Shown piece by piece: positions 1-9,127 of a stretch of 64,000 bases of DNA. The notes beneath the pieces were generated by a model. That model did no database searches. It was not told where the DNA came from and saw only the letters and a program-made list of their open reading frames with translations. The translations under genes and the position numbers were made by a program. Source of the DNA: Firmicutes bacterium UBA3572 (GTDB taxonomy: Bacteria; Bacillota; Desulfotomaculia; Desulfotomaculales; Desulforudaceae); assembly GCA_002375985.1 (NCBI GenBank), contig DFNH01000024.1, positions 113,082 through 177,081 on the forward strand, read 5' to 3'. Numbering within the stretch: position 1 is the first letter of the stretch; every line of letters starts with the position of its first letter.

Positions 1-903
1 ACCCTGGAAATGAGACGCAATTTCCTCCAGAGACGGTTCGGCCGGCAACTCCCGGAACAGGGCCAACCCCCCGGGCGTGGCTATGGCCGACACCTCGGCC
101 CCAGCCCGGGCGTGCTGCCACGAATCCTTTCCGGAGACGTCCAGATCGGCACCGTGCGGGCAGTGCTTGACCGTACCCACCCGGTAGCCCCGCTCCTTCA
201 ACACCCGCACCAACCCGGCCACCAGCCGGGTCTTGCCGGAATCCGAACTGCCCACCACGCAGACAAGCGGCGGCATACCGGGTACCGGGTGCTCCGGGGG
301 CCAAACCCCGTTTGGCCGGGCTATAAGCTCGGCCCGGGCCAGGTCACCCGGATGGTTGACGTTGAAAAAAATGTCCCCCGGTTGGGCTAAGCCGGCAAAA
401 TCCTCTTCCACGTAATTTACCCGCACCCGGGCGAACAAATCCATTACCTTCAGGCGGCCCGCCGCCAGACAGTCTTCAATTACCGGGAGACACGACCTGG
501 CGTAGGCCGCAAATAGCGGCTCCGGGTGCTTGCCGGCCTTGGGTACCGCACAGTCGTAACCCCAGGCTTTTTCGGTCACCTGCCGGGCCAGTCTTCCGTT
601 TACAAAAGGCATATCGCACGCCACAATAAACGTGTGGTCATATGCGGCATAGGTTAGCGCGGCGTGAATGCCGCTCAAGGGACCACGCCCGGGGATCAGG
701 TCCCGGTAAACCGGGAATCCCAGGGTCGCATACTTTTCGGGCTCGTTTGCCACGATCAGTACTTCTTCGAAGTGGGCCGCGAGTTCCTCCAGAATGCGCG
801 CGATCATCGGCCGTCCGCCCACTTCCAAGAAGGCTTTATGGATCTTCATACGGGAATTTTTGCCCCCGGCCAGTACGGCCGCGGAAAACGGACGCCGTTC
901 CAA
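1..903 (-). CDS. mobA: MobA-MobB fusion, molybdopterin-guanine dinucleotide biosynthesis (3' end cut by window edge)
   Basis: The minus strand is open for 301 codons from a TTG at 903 (GGGAGG seven bases upstream) to the window edge. The N-terminal domain shows the MobA nucleotide-binding signature VLAGGKNSRM followed by a lysine, then the region around RDLIPGRGPLSG and the IVACDMPF motif, all typical of the GTP:molybdopterin guanylyltransferase. From about residue 220 a second domain begins with CVVGSSDSGKTRL, a Walker A P-loop, followed by GTVKH, typical of MobB. Known role: MobA attaches GMP to molybdopterin to make MGD for Mo/W enzymes such as formate dehydrogenase; MobB is an accessory GTPase. 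The fusion order MobA then MobB is clear. The C terminus lies outside the window. No other complete reading frame competes with it here. Confidence 0.9.
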   Translation of the reverse strand, partial: MERRPFSAAVLAGGKNSRMKIHKAFLEVGGRPMIARILEELAAHFEEVLIVANEPEKYATLGFPVYRDLIPGRGPLSGIHAALTYAAYDHTFIVACDMPFVNGRLARQVTEKAWGYDCAVPKAGKHPEPLFAAYARSCLPVIEDCLAAGRLKVMDLFARVRVNYVEEDFAGLAQPGDIFFNVNHPGDLARAELIARPNGVWPPEHPVPGMPPLVCVVGSSDSGKTRLVAGLVRVLKERGYRVGTVKHCPHGADLDVSGKDSWQHARAGAEVSAIATPGGLALFRELPAEPSLEEIASHFQG

Positions 904-1102
904 ATGCGCCCCTCCCAAGGTACCAGACTACAGCTATTCACCTTTTACTTCGCGTTTACTTCGCGGCCGCCGTCCGTTTTTCCTGCCAGTCACCGGCCCG
1001 ACCGCTGGGAATCAAAAAGCCATAGAAAAGCGGCACACTTCGGCACCCAGCCGCATAAGCTTTAAGTGCACCCTTTTGTAACGAAGAAACGGAGGAATGC
1101 CG

Positions 1103-1810
1103 ATGCTCCCCGCGGTACTCGGTGTTGGTCTGGTTTCGCTAATCAACGGTGTCCTGTTGCTGCTCTCGTACATTACCAACAATTCCTTCCCGCAGCCCCT
1201 CTCCCGTCAAGAAGAAAAAGAATACGTGCAGCGTATGCTGGCGGGCGACGAAGACGCCCGGAACGCCCTTACCGAACACAACCTGCGCCTGGTGGCCCAC
1301 ATCATCAAAAAGTACGACCGCGCCGGTGAAGACCTGGACGACCTGATCTCCATCGGCACCATCGGTCTCATTAAGGCCATCGACACTTTCAACCCGGCCA
1401 AGGGAGCCCGTCTGGCCACCTACGCCGCGCGCTGCATCGAGAATGAAATCCTGATGCACCTGCGGACGCTAAAAAAAGCCCGGTTTGAAGTCTCGCTCCA
1501 GGACCCAATCGGGATCGACAAGGAGGGCAACGAAATCACGTTGACGGACATCCTGGGTACCAACCCGGAGATCGTGGAAGAACAGGTGGAGAATCACTTT
1601 GAACAGCGCCGGCTTTGGGATAAACTATGCCGTCTCTCCCGGCGGGAGAAGAAGGTGCTGGCCCTGCGCTTCGGGTTGCTGGACGGCACCCGTCAGACCC
1701 AGCAGGAGATCGCCAAAAGCCTGGGTATTTCCCGAAGCTATGTCTCCCGTATCGAAAAGCGCGCGCTGCATAAGCTGACCAAGGAACTCTCTATCGACGC
1801 GGCGCACTGA
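1103..1810 (+). CDS. sigK: RNA polymerase sporulation sigma factor SigK
   Basis: Sigma-70 family factor of 235 residues. A hydrophobic N-terminal pro-sequence (VSLINGVLLLLSYI) precedes the core, as in pro-SigK, which is inserted in the forespore membrane and cleaved by SpoIVFB. Region 2 (HNLRLVAHIIKKY, DDLISIGTIGLIKAI, RLATYAARCIENEI) and region 4 with a helix-turn-helix (TQQEIAKSLGISRSYVSRIE) are intact. The gene is uninterrupted, so there is no skin-type element as in Bacillus subtilis. Two in-frame ATGs occur at 1097 and 1103; the GGAGGA at 1091 abuts the first and is seven bases from the second, so 1103 is preferred. It directs late mother-cell transcription, including coat and cortex genes, and marks the organism as a spore former. 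Confidence 0.92.
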   Translation: MLPAVLGVGLVSLINGVLLLLSYITNNSFPQPLSRQEEKEYVQRMLAGDEDARNALTEHNLRLVAHIIKKYDRAGEDLDDLISIGTIGLIKAIDTFNPAKGARLATYAARCIENEILMHLRTLKKARFEVSLQDPIGIDKEGNEITLTDILGTNPEIVEEQVENHFEQRRLWDKLCRLSRREKKVLALRFGLLDGTRQTQQEIAKSLGISRSYVSRIEKRALHKLTKELSIDAAH

Positions 1811-1893
1811 CCGCCGTGCTGCCAGGTTCTTCCCCCGTACACACAATGCACGGGTAGGAATAGACAACAAGTCGGGGGAGGGGGTTTTGTCAT

Positions 1894-2007
1894 TTGCCCG
1901 TGGATAGGCTGTTGCAGCAAATCTGGCTGGGCATCAAAAAGATCGACAACCGGCTGCCCGCTCAGGAAGAGCACACCAGAGCGCGGTCACCCTGGGCTTC
2001 GCGCTAG
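1894..2007 (+). CDS. Possible 37-residue peptide downstream of sigK
   Basis: A short frame opens with TTG at 1894 (or GTG at 1900) after a GGGGGAGGGGG purine tract and encodes an amphipathic peptide beginning MPVDRLLQQIWLGIKKIDNR. No family is recognised and its end overlaps the convergent gene by four bases. It may be noise; spacing to the purine tract is the only support. Confidence 0.2.
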   Translation: MPVDRLLQQIWLGIKKIDNRLPAQEEHTRARSPWASR

Positions 2008-2333
2008 AATAAGTTCGTCAGTAGGCGGGCAATGCCCACCGCGATGAATTCGATCATCAGGATGCCGACCCCGAAAACCAGAATCACGACGGCCATCGGC
2101 ATCCAGGTCTTGAGATACGGTTTCAGCCTTTCCGTTTCCGCGTAGCACCGCCTGCAGAGCCAAACCGGGACGTGCTCTCCCCTCCGCTGTTCGACCAACA
2201 CGCAGCGGCCCTCATCCGGATGGATCCGGCAGGAACACCGAGTACAGGTCTGTACCTCCAAGGACAACTCGCCGCAGCGGGACGGGCTCCGGAAGTCGGT
2301 CTTGTCGCCACCGTGGGAATATTCCTTGATCAC
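2004..2333 (-). CDS. Hypothetical protein with N-terminal zinc-ribbon-like cysteines and C-terminal membrane helix
   Basis: 109 residues from GTG 2333 (GGAG eight bases upstream). About residues 29-35 hold CTRCSC, with further cysteines near 46 and a CRRC pair near 61-64, an arrangement able to bind zinc. A single hydrophobic helix (about residues 78-105, MAVVILVFGVGILMIEFIAV) ends the protein, so it is probably anchored with the Cys domain in the cytoplasm. It is divergent from malic enzyme and convergent to sigK. No family is recognised. Confidence 0.6.
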   Translation of the reverse strand: MIKEYSHGGDKTDFRSPSRCGELSLEVQTCTRCSCRIHPDEGRCVLVEQRRGEHVPVWLCRRCYAETERLKPYLKTWMPMAVVILVFGVGILMIEFIAVGIARLLTNLF

Positions 2334-2472
2334 GCGCTTGCACTCCCTGCATCGGAGATAAAAACACTTCGTTTATGTGTTCCGTGCCGCCCCGTCCGTT
2401 TCCTCCCGAAAAACATTAATGGTTGCCTCGGTTCCCCCGCAGGAATGCGACATTTTACGGCGAATGCCTTTC

Positions 2473-2487
2473 TGTATACCGTATACA
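2473..2487. promoter_or_regulatory. Perfect 15-bp palindromic operator upstream of malic enzyme
   Basis: TGTATAC-C-GTATACA, a perfect inverted repeat with one central base, ends 19 bp before the GTG start of the malic enzyme gene. The left arm contains a TATAC that could serve as a -10 element, so a bound repressor would block initiation. A near-identical site (12 of 15 positions) lies before pckA at 49493-49507. GntR-family regulators bind palindromes of this general type; the regulator itself is not in the window. Confidence 0.6.
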
Positions 2488-2506
2488 TTAAACCGGAGGT
2501 GAAGCC

Positions 2507-3700
2507 GTGGATAACCTGGAGATGGAGTCGCTCCACCTGCACCGCCGCCTGAAAGGGAAAATCGAGATTGCACCCCGCAAGCCCTTGCAGGGAATACAAG
2601 ACCTGGCATTGCTCTACACGCCGGGGGTAGCAGCGCCCTGCCGGGAAATCAGCCGCGACCGCGGCTTGGTCTATGAGTACACCGCAAAAGGCAATACGGT
2701 CGCCATCATCACCAACGGTACCGCCGTGCTGGGATTGGGCGATATCGGCCCGGAGGCCGCCCTGCCCGTTATGGAAGGCAAGGCCCTGCTCTTTAAGACT
2801 CTCGCTGGCATCGATGCCTTTCCGATCTGCCTGGACTGCCGCGACCCGGCCGAGGTGATCCGGGTGGTTCAAGCAATGGCCCCGTCCTTCGGCGGAATCA
2901 ACCTGGAAGACATCGCCGCTCCTGATTGCTTTGAGATCGAGCGGTGTTTGAGAGAAACCCTAAACATCCCGGTATTCCACGATGACCAGCACGGGACAGC
3001 CGTGGTGGTCGCCGCCGGTCTGGTGAATGCTCTGCGGTTGACCGGCCGCCGGATCGAAGAAACCAAGGTTGTGATTAACGGGGCGGGAGCTGCCGGAGTG
3101 GCCACGGCCCACCTGTTTCTCAAGCTGGGGGTGCAGCACCTGCGCGTGTGCGACCGGCTGGGGGTGCTCTATCCCGGGCGGCCGGGCGGTATGAACCCTT
3201 ACAAGGAAGAAATCGCGGCCCTGACCAATCCCACTGGCGGCGGAGGAACGCTTGCCGATACCTTGCGCGGGGCGGACGTCTTCGTAGGACTGTCCCGGGG
3301 AGGGCTCTTGACCCGGGACATGGTACGCTTTATGGCTCCGAAACCCATTGTTTTCGCATTGGCCAACCCCGAGCCCGAGATCTCCCGGGATCAGGCCCGT
3401 GCCGCCGGTGCCGCGGTGATCGCCACCGGACGTTCCGACTGCCCCAACCAGATCAACAACGTGCTCGCCTTTCCGGGCGTTTTCCGGGGCGCGCTGGACG
3501 CCCGGGCCACGGACATCAACGGAGCAATGAAAATCGCCGCCGTCCGTGCCCTATCCGAATTAGTCGGCGATGATCTGCACCCGGATTACATCATTCCGGA
3601 GCCGGTTGACCCCCGGGTTGCGCCATCCGTCGCCCTGGCCGTCGCCGCCGCCGCGGTCGAGTCCGGGGTCAGCCGCGCCGACCAGGAACGGTCAGAGTAG
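2507..3700 (+). CDS. NAD(P)-dependent malic enzyme
   Basis: 397 residues, the usual length of the short bacterial malic enzymes. It oxidatively decarboxylates malate to pyruvate and CO2 with NAD(P)+. Visible motifs: [14 protein letters not shown] near residue 36, the [14 protein letters not shown] segment with the catalytic tyrosine and lysine region, [17 protein letters not shown], the [11 protein letters not shown] metal-binding signature, the Rossmann motif [12 protein letters not shown], and the closing [17 protein letters not shown]. Start GTG 2507 follows CCGGAGGTGAA at ideal spacing. It stands alone. The upstream palindrome at 2473-2487 is shared with pckA, suggesting joint control of the C3/C4 node. 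Confidence 0.93.
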   Translation: MDNLEMESLHLHRRLKGKIEIAPRKPLQGIQDLALLYTPGVAAPCREISRDRGLVYEYTAKGNTVAIITNGTAVLGLGDIGPEAALPVMEGKALLFKTLAGIDAFPICLDCRDPAEVIRVVQAMAPSFGGINLEDIAAPDCFEIERCLRETLNIPVFHDDQHGTAVVVAAGLVNALRLTGRRIEETKVVINGAGAAGVATAHLFLKLGVQHLRVCDRLGVLYPGRPGGMNPYKEEIAALTNPTGGGGTLADTLRGADVFVGLSRGGLLTRDMVRFMAPKPIVFALANPEPEISRDQARAAGAAVIATGRSDCPNQINNVLAFPGVFRGALDARATDINGAMKIAAVRALSELVGDDLHPDYIIPEPVDPRVAPSVALAVAAAAVESGVSRADQERSE

Positions 3701-3903
3701 CCAAGCAAAAAATTCGTCACAAAAAAAGGATAGTCCAGACCGGCCGGCGAACATAAATCAATTAACGGTGGTGTATTTGTGCGCTTAAAACCAGTGGAGC
3801 ACCTATTATCGGCTTGGTTTTTTCATTATTTCGTTGGCAAGGTATGGGCCTGTGCGGACCGGCACCGGCGGATCACCCGGAGCGGAAGGAGGTGAACGCG
3901 CAC

Positions 3904-4098
3904 ATGCTGGAGGTACTCAAAGGTTTGCTGCTGCGGGATGAAAGAGGAAAACTGTACGAGTACGGTCTGCTGATCGCCTTGTTTGTGCTGCTCGGTGGTG
4001 GAGTTGTCATAGGTCTTTATGTTCAGTCAACCGGCGTGATGGAAGCTGTGCCGGAGATTTTCTTTGAGATTCTGGCCGAAACCCAATATGGCCATTAA
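3904..4098 (+). CDS. Small Flp/Fap pilin-like membrane protein
   Basis: 64 residues from ATG 3904, after GGAAGGAGG. A 15-residue charged leader ends in RDERG and is followed by KLYEYGLLIALFVLLGGGVV, a single hydrophobic helix. This resembles Flp-type prepilins, where a leader ending in glycine precedes ATAIEY-like residues and a helix; here the Glu-Tyr pair is one residue closer to the glycine. The C-terminal tail is acidic. No prepilin peptidase or tad genes are in the window, so a pilin role is inference; a generic one-helix membrane protein is the alternative. A strong terminator follows. Confidence 0.55.
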   Translation: MLEVLKGLLLRDERGKLYEYGLLIALFVLLGGGVVIGLYVQSTGVMEAVPEIFFEILAETQYGH

Positions 4099-4125
4099 GA
4101 GCCTTGTTTGCCGCACTAATAAAGG

Positions 4126-4182
4126 CGCCCCGGTTACCGGAGTGGTTCACGCTCCTCCGGATACTGGGGCGATAGTTTTTTA
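4126..4182 (+). terminator. Intrinsic terminator after the Flp-like gene
   Basis: CGCCCC pairs with GGGGCG around an inner CCGGAG/CTCC-CCGG stem, followed by ATAGTTTTTT. It also overlaps the last codon of the convergent cysteine synthase gene. Confidence 0.7.
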
Positions 4183-5088
4183 AGGGGAGCACTTGGCACA
4201 AATGGACCGGAACAGCGTGGTGGAGAGGTAGCGTTCACCCCGGTCGGGCAGAATGACGACCACGGTGCCGGAATCCATTTGTGCGGCAATCCGGACCGCC
4301 CCCACTACCGCCGCGCCGCTGGACATGCCGACGAAGATACCGCACCGGGTAGCCAGCGACCTGGCCATTTCAAAGGCTTCGCCGTCATGCACGGTGATTT
4401 TCTCATCCAAGAGCTCCGGGTGGTAGATCTTAGGTACAATCGCCTCTTCCATGTTCTTCAACCCCTGGATGGTGTGCCCTTTCGCCGGTTCTACGCCCAC
4501 GATTTTGACCGCTGGCCTTTTCTCCTTCAGATACCTCCCCGCGCCCATCAGGGTTCCGGTGGTGCCCATGCCGGCCACAAACACGTCCACCTGGCCAGAC
4601 GTCTGTGCGAAGACCTCCGGTCCGGTGGTTTCGTAATGCGCCAGGCTGTTGTTTTCATTATCGAACTGATTAAGCATAAAATGGCCCTCGGGATCTTCTT
4701 CCAAGATTTGCATGGCCTTTCGAATGGCGCCGTCTGTTCCCTCCCTGGCCGGCGTTAGGATCACCTCCGCCCCGAAGGCCTGGAGGATGCGGCATCTTTC
4801 CACGCTGACACACTCCGGCATCACCAGCTTAACGCGGTAGCCCTTGGCCGCGCCGATCATCGCCAGGGCGATGCCCGTATTCCCCGAGGTGGGTTCCAGG
4901 ATCACCTTGCCCGGACGGAGCTGGCCTAACTCCTCGGCCTTTTTGAGCATGTAGTAGGCCGGACGGTCCTTGATGGAACCTCCGGGATTACCGGCCTCGA
5001 GTTTGCCCAACACCCTGACCCGCGGGTTTGGTGCCAGACCCGGCAGATCCACAAGGGGGGTATTGCCAATGGTGGACAAAATGTCCAT
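4180..5088 (-). CDS. Cysteine synthase (O-acetylserine sulfhydrylase, CysK/CysM family)
   Basis: 302-residue fold-type II PLP enzyme joining O-acetylserine (or a related activated serine) with sulfide to make cysteine. IGNTPLVDL opens the protein; the PLP lysine sits in GNPGGSIKDRPA near residue 42; the phosphate loop is PTSGNTGIALA; the glycine-rich loop GMGTTGTLMGAGRYLKE and the closing SSGAAVV region are present. ATG 5088 follows GGAGG. No serine acetyltransferase is adjacent. The family also contains cystathionine and phosphoserine-dependent members, so the acyl donor cannot be fixed from sequence alone. Confidence 0.88.
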   Translation of the reverse strand: MDILSTIGNTPLVDLPGLAPNPRVRVLGKLEAGNPGGSIKDRPAYYMLKKAEELGQLRPGKVILEPTSGNTGIALAMIGAAKGYRVKLVMPECVSVERCRILQAFGAEVILTPAREGTDGAIRKAMQILEEDPEGHFMLNQFDNENNSLAHYETTGPEVFAQTSGQVDVFVAGMGTTGTLMGAGRYLKEKRPAVKIVGVEPAKGHTIQGLKNMEEAIVPKIYHPELLDEKITVHDGEAFEMARSLATRCGIFVGMSSGAAVVGAVRIAAQMDSGTVVVILPDRGERYLSTTLFRSICAKCSP

Positions 5089-5379
5089 GGTTTTTGCGCC
5101 TCCGCAAAAGGGTCAAAAAGTCCGCAAGACGGCACTAATTTAACCCTGATGTATTTCAACCTACCAGACCGTGATTCCTGCCTCCCCTTCCTGGAAATAG
5201 GCTGGATGCGCCGGCTCCCGATCGGGTGGCGGATAGCACCCGGGACACGCGCCCGTCCATCCCCCGGGCGTGGTGGATGTTATAGGTCAAGACTTTCAGC
5301 ATCGGTCCGCCTCACTTTCCGACCATTCACGGATCACCAGTTTTTCGCGGAAGCGGCCCAACCGGGCCCTCAACCCGAC

Positions 5380-5995
5380 CAGCAAGGAAGGGATCGGGCG
5401 CTGGATGAAGGGAACCATCCTTCCCCGGCTACTGGGTCTGCCGGGGGAAGCATTCGATACATGCGCTTTTGGGACGCGATGCGATGGACCTGGTTCGTGA
5501 CGGGCACATTGCCCAGATCGAGGAAAGGCTCTGGCGCCGTATCCTGGAAAAGTGCCAGTTGCTCACGGGCGCCATTTTGTACGATACCACCAACTTTGCC
5601 ACATGCATCGACAGCTTTACCAACTGCCAGTTGGCCCGGCGGGGTAAGGCCAAAAAGGGAAAACCGGGCCAGCGGTTGGTCGGGCTGGCCTTGGCTTGCA
5701 TTTCTGGCCTCGGCCTCCCCACTTGTTCTTTTTTACGTGCAGCCGTGGCTGGATTTTCCCTCTAATGCTTAAGGTGAGGGAGGCGTCGAGCGCCCCATCA
5801 CCAAAAAAGAAAGGGGCTTTGGGAAGACTATTCTGTTTTCCGACCGCCAGGACTGGACAAGTGAACAGATCATGCGGGTAATTTCGCTAATTACTGGCGA
5901 TAGTCCGGTTGAAGATTTGACCCTAACCTTTGGACTCCCAACTCTTCTTGCCTTTTGGCCGGTGAGCCCTTCCTTTTCTGCGGCATATTTCCCCG
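5380..5995 (+). pseudogene. Degenerate IS1634/IS4-type transposase
   Basis: Fragments in different frames read like an IS1634-family transposase: RFWDAM then, one frame away, MDLVRDGHIAQIEERLWRRI and ILYDTTNFATCID (the DDE-family LYDTTNF motif), LARRGKAKKGKPGQRLVGLAL, and after a large deletion GKTILFSDRQDWTSEQI, which resembles the region near the catalytic glutamate. At least two frameshifts and the loss of the middle make it inactive. The 5089-5380 stretch upstream holds no gene I can support and may include more of the decayed element. Confidence 0.65.
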
Positions 5996-6029
5996 ACACG
6001 GTACATAAAGATTTAAAAACACCGCGGGG

Positions 6030-6440
6030 GTGTGCTCAAAAGTGTCCGTCCAGACTGAAACACCCGCCGGCCAGGCCCTTGACTGGGCGGCGATCGGCCG
6101 GGGGCTCCTGGTGGCCCTGGTACTGTCCGTATTGCTGAGTCTTTTCTCAACCCTGATACTGCATTTTTCCAGCCTGTCCGAAAGATTTCTGCCCTGGATC
6201 GCGGCCGCCATCTTGCTGATCAGTGTCTTCTGCGGCAGCGGCCTGGCCGCGGCCCGCGCCGGAGAAAAGGGGCTCCTGCACGGCCTCGGAGTCGGGCTCG
6301 GTTTCCTGGTTTTGCTGTTGATCCTGGGCACCCTGCTCTTCCCCGACCCGCTAACGCTGATGGGCGTATTGGAAAAACTCCTCCTGGCCGCGTCCGCCGG
6401 CGCCTTGGGCGGTGTTCTGGGGGTAGCCCTGGCGGACTAG
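6030..6440 (+). CDS. TIGR04086/YrzE-like four-helix membrane protein
   Basis: 136 residues from GTG 6030 (GTG 6042 is an alternative). Four hydrophobic segments are visible at about residues 23-45, 55-75, 82-103 and 113-133, with short charged loops, as in the TIGR04086/YrzE membrane proteins common in spore-forming Firmicutes. Function is unknown. The stop overlaps the convergent M24 peptidase gene by four bases. Confidence 0.65.
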   Translation: MCSKVSVQTETPAGQALDWAAIGRGLLVALVLSVLLSLFSTLILHFSSLSERFLPWIAAAILLISVFCGSGLAAARAGEKGLLHGLGVGLGFLVLLLILGTLLFPDPLTLMGVLEKLLLAASAGALGGVLGVALAD

Positions 6441-7633
6441 GGCAGCGCCTGCAACTCGTCCGGGTAGTTGGTTAACCGCTCCAGGCCGCCGTCGGTAACT
6501 AAAAAGGTGTTTTCAATCCCAACTACGCCCGCGCCCGGAAAAGCAAACTTGGGTTCCAAAGCAAACACCATGCCGGGCAACAATGTAGTCTCCTGGCCGG
6601 AGGCCAGGACGGGCAGTTCGTTCAGTTCCAGGCCCACCCCGTGCCCCACGAACCGGACCGGGTTGTCATGCCCCATGAAGTGGGCGGCCAGCCCGGCTTC
6701 GGCCGCCAGGGCCCGGGCGCGTTCGTAAACGGCCGCGGCCGTCCAACCGGGCCGGACCTCGCGGCTCAGCGTTTCCTGAATCTCCAGGGCGATCTGGTGC
6801 GCCCTTGCCAGCCTTTCCGGCAGCCTCCCGAGGACAAAAATCCTGGTCATGTCTACAATATAGCCGTGGAAGATACCGGGATAATCGACCAACACCGGCT
6901 CGTGGCGTTGGAGCGGTTTAAAGGACGCCCCGAAACGAAAAGCCGGCCCGACTCCCGGCCCCCCTACCGCCCCGTCGAAGAAGCTGGTAACCAAAGCGGT
7001 CTCACCGGTCATCAGGTGCCCCCAAAAGGGGGAAGCATTCAACCCGCGCATCCGCAGCAAGCCCTGATGACCCGCGCGGCGCGCCTCGGCTTCAAGCAGG
7101 CCGGCCATCTCCACCTCGGTCCGCCCTTCCCGCAGGATTTCGGGCAGCACCCCGTACACAGCGTCCATGCGCCGACCCGCATCCCGCATCAGCTCGATTT
7201 CGTAGGGCGTCTTCACCGCCCGGATTTCCTTGACCAGAGGCGTGCAGTCGGCGAACGTCACCCCCGGGAAGACCTTTTGGTAGTAATGGTAGGTGGCCAC
7301 CGGCAGAACGTCAAACTCAAGGCCCAGCCGTGACGGCCGCGGATGACCCGCCGCCGCGATCAGATCCGGCAGTTGCCGGAAGCTCTTGATGGGGACCACC
7401 TCTTCGACCGCCGCATCCGCCCGGGCCAGGGCGTAATCCCGGCGCACCATGAAAAGCGATTTCCCCGCCGCCGGAATGTAAAGGTGCCCGTCCTGATAGG
7501 TGCCGGTGAAGTAAATCACGTCGGCGGCCTGGACCAGAAGCGCGCCGTCCAGTCCGCGCGCCCGCAGAAGATCCTGAAACCGCTGCCGCCGTCCGGCGTA
7601 CTCGCCCGGTGGTACCTCCATTTGCCGCAGCAT
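6437..7633 (-). CDS. Xaa-Pro aminopeptidase-like M24 family metallopeptidase
   Basis: 398 residues: an N-terminal creatinase-type domain (about 1-150) and a C-terminal pita-bread domain. The five metal ligands can be placed: the aspartates in LVDYPGIFHGYIVDMTR, the histidine in VGHGVGLELNE, the glutamate in ALEPKF and the last glutamate in GIENTFLV. Such enzymes release N-terminal residues preceding proline using two Mn/Co ions. ATG 7633 follows AAGGAGGAG. It is monocistronic and convergent with the gene to its left; substrate is inferred from the family only. Confidence 0.87.
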   Translation of the reverse strand: MLRQMEVPPGEYAGRRQRFQDLLRARGLDGALLVQAADVIYFTGTYQDGHLYIPAAGKSLFMVRRDYALARADAAVEEVVPIKSFRQLPDLIAAAGHPRPSRLGLEFDVLPVATYHYYQKVFPGVTFADCTPLVKEIRAVKTPYEIELMRDAGRRMDAVYGVLPEILREGRTEVEMAGLLEAEARRAGHQGLLRMRGLNASPFWGHLMTGETALVTSFFDGAVGGPGVGPAFRFGASFKPLQRHEPVLVDYPGIFHGYIVDMTRIFVLGRLPERLARAHQIALEIQETLSREVRPGWTAAAVYERARALAAEAGLAAHFMGHDNPVRFVGHGVGLELNELPVLASGQETTLLPGMVFALEPKFAFPGAGVVGIENTFLVTDGGLERLTNYPDELQALP

Positions 7634-7789
7634 ACACCGCTCCTCCTTGGCTTATAGGTACTATATATTCATATTTTTCTAATGCTAAACCCAAACACAT
7701 CGCCTGTCAACAAACGAAATGGCTGGCTTGAACCCGGTCAAGTCCGCATTCCGGTGTAAATTTTCCCTGGTAGACAAGATCATTCCGTT

Positions 7790-7997
7790 TTAGCCTGCAC
7801 TTACGTGGGTATCTGCATGGCTCACCTCCTTGCGCTGTTTTTCCGTGTTAGCCTTCCACTCCCAGTACTCTGCCATGTCGAAATAGCGGGATCCAGAAGA
7901 CCAAGCCTCATCGATCTCCACAACCACCGCCTAAGAACTGCCTCAGGGCCGACTCCTCGTTGGGGAAGATCCGGATCACCCGCTCCCATTCTACCAT
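7790..7997 (-). pseudogene. C-terminal remnant of an IS256-family (mutator-type) transposase
   Basis: Reading the minus strand from 7997, VEWERVIRIFPNEESALR is followed, after a frameshift, by VEIDEAWSSGSRYFDMAEYWEW and a stop at 7790. These are the last two blocks of IS256-type transposases (VVRIFPN and KYFDM.EYW). Everything upstream of the C terminus is missing, so only a scar remains. 7634-7789 holds no gene. Confidence 0.7.
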
Positions 7998-8169
7998 GCC
8001 GTTTGTCGGGTCTTTTATGGGGTCAGTATACAGGCGGTGAGTTTGGTGCACCCGGGCCAAGGTCAATATCCTTACGCATCTGGACGGGACGGTCCGGTCA
8101 GGAATAATGACGGTTTGGCATGCAAATACTCAAATTGGGACGCGAAATAAGGGGCAGGGGGGTAAGCCG

Positions 8170-8331
8170 ATGCGACGGGCCATAATGTGGGCCGCTAAGT
8201 TGGTCTTAATACGCTTCCTGTGGAATCGGGTCGTCAACCGGTTTCGTAATCGTGCCGCCAGGGTGTTTACGGTACGAAACCTGTTCGGGGAATCATTAGC
8301 CACCTGGATGCAAATGCGCAAGCTCAAATAA
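8170..8331 (+). CDS. Small basic protein, unknown
   Basis: 53 residues from ATG 8170, preceded by a GGGGCAGGGGGG tract. The protein is very basic (MRRAIMWAAKLVLIRFLWNR at the start) with arginines spaced along an amphipathic stretch and no acidic residue except one glutamate. No family is recognised. It could equally be an unexpressed frame next to the transposon scar. Confidence 0.35.
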   Translation: MRRAIMWAAKLVLIRFLWNRVVNRFRNRAARVFTVRNLFGESLATWMQMRKLK

Positions 8332-8343
8332 CCCGAAAGGCAA

Positions 8344-8811
8344 TTAGTAACCCCAATCGTAACCGAAATCGGTGACCCGCCACCCGGAACCGGTACGCAC
8401 CAACTCCCAGCGGCCCTCGCCGAAAAGCTCGGCGTTGTCGGCCCAGTCCCGAAAGTAAAGGTGCGCCCGCACCCGGGCCCGATCCCCGTCAATCTGGAAT
8501 TCATCCCAACGTACAATTGAAGCGGGGTTTACGTTATCGGTGTACCACTGACTCCAAACTTCCGTGACCACCGCTTCCAGCGCCGGCGAAGTGTATATTT
8601 CGCTCAGGCGCAATTCCAGTTCCTGGCGGTCTTGGGCTTGGGTATACTCCAGGCAGGTTACCGCGCGCTCCACCACCCGCTTGATTTCCAGCTCGTCTTC
8701 GGGCCTGGGACTGTAATAACCCGTTTGGCCCACAATGATCGGTCGAAACAAGACCAATACAACCAGTCCGACCACAATTACCACGTACAGTAAAAGCCTC
8801 CTCAAGGCCAC
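8344..8811 (-). CDS. Membrane-anchored hypothetical protein
   Basis: 155 residues. One membrane helix (about 8-28, LYVVIVVGLVVLVLFRPIIV) anchors an extracytoplasmic domain with WSQWYTDN in the middle and a tryptophan-rich end (RWELVRTGSGWRVTDFGYDW) of the kind seen in NTF2-like or DUF4878 folds. Fold assignment is only a guess. It is convergent with the small basic gene and divergent from the Cys-helical pair. Confidence 0.65.
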   Translation of the reverse strand: MALRRLLLYVVIVVGLVVLVLFRPIIVGQTGYYSPRPEDELEIKRVVERAVTCLEYTQAQDRQELELRLSEIYTSPALEAVVTEVWSQWYTDNVNPASIVRWDEFQIDGDRARVRAHLYFRDWADNAELFGEGRWELVRTGSGWRVTDFGYDWGY

Positions 8812-8926
8812 TCACCCTGTAATATTTTACCAAAAGAAATGGGCCAAAACTACCGCCAAAGAAAGCTCATATCTGTCGAACTTCTGGAAAGAAATATACT
8901 TTGAAAGCTGGAAGGAGGTATGCCAC

Positions 8927-9112
8927 GTGGAGGCGGAATACATTCAATCCTGTATCGCCCATCTCCAGAGCACGGCCAATGACTTAAAAACCATTAGCAG
9001 CAACATTCCCAATCCGGCCGCCAAGGCCGAACTGCAAAAGGCTTCCGGTTCCATCGACGCCTGTCTGAAACAATGCCTGGCCGCACTCGACAAACTTGAA
9101 AGGCCCGTTTAG
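8927..9112 (+). CDS. Small Cys-containing helical protein, first of a pair
   Basis: 61 residues from GTG 8927; AAGGAGG lies eight bases upstream, so this start is well supported. Predicted helical hairpin with SCIAHLQ near the N terminus and ACLKQCLAAL near the C terminus. It aligns with the next gene over its whole length (SC..., DL, P-A, A.....D.CL..C). Only 15 bp separate the two, so they form an operon. Cysteine spacing recalls small four-helix metal-binding bundles or spore-associated mini-proteins; neither can be asserted. Confidence 0.7.
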   Translation: MEAEYIQSCIAHLQSTANDLKTISSNIPNPAAKAELQKASGSIDACLKQCLAALDKLERPV

Positions 9113-9127
9113 CGGGAGGAGAAACCG

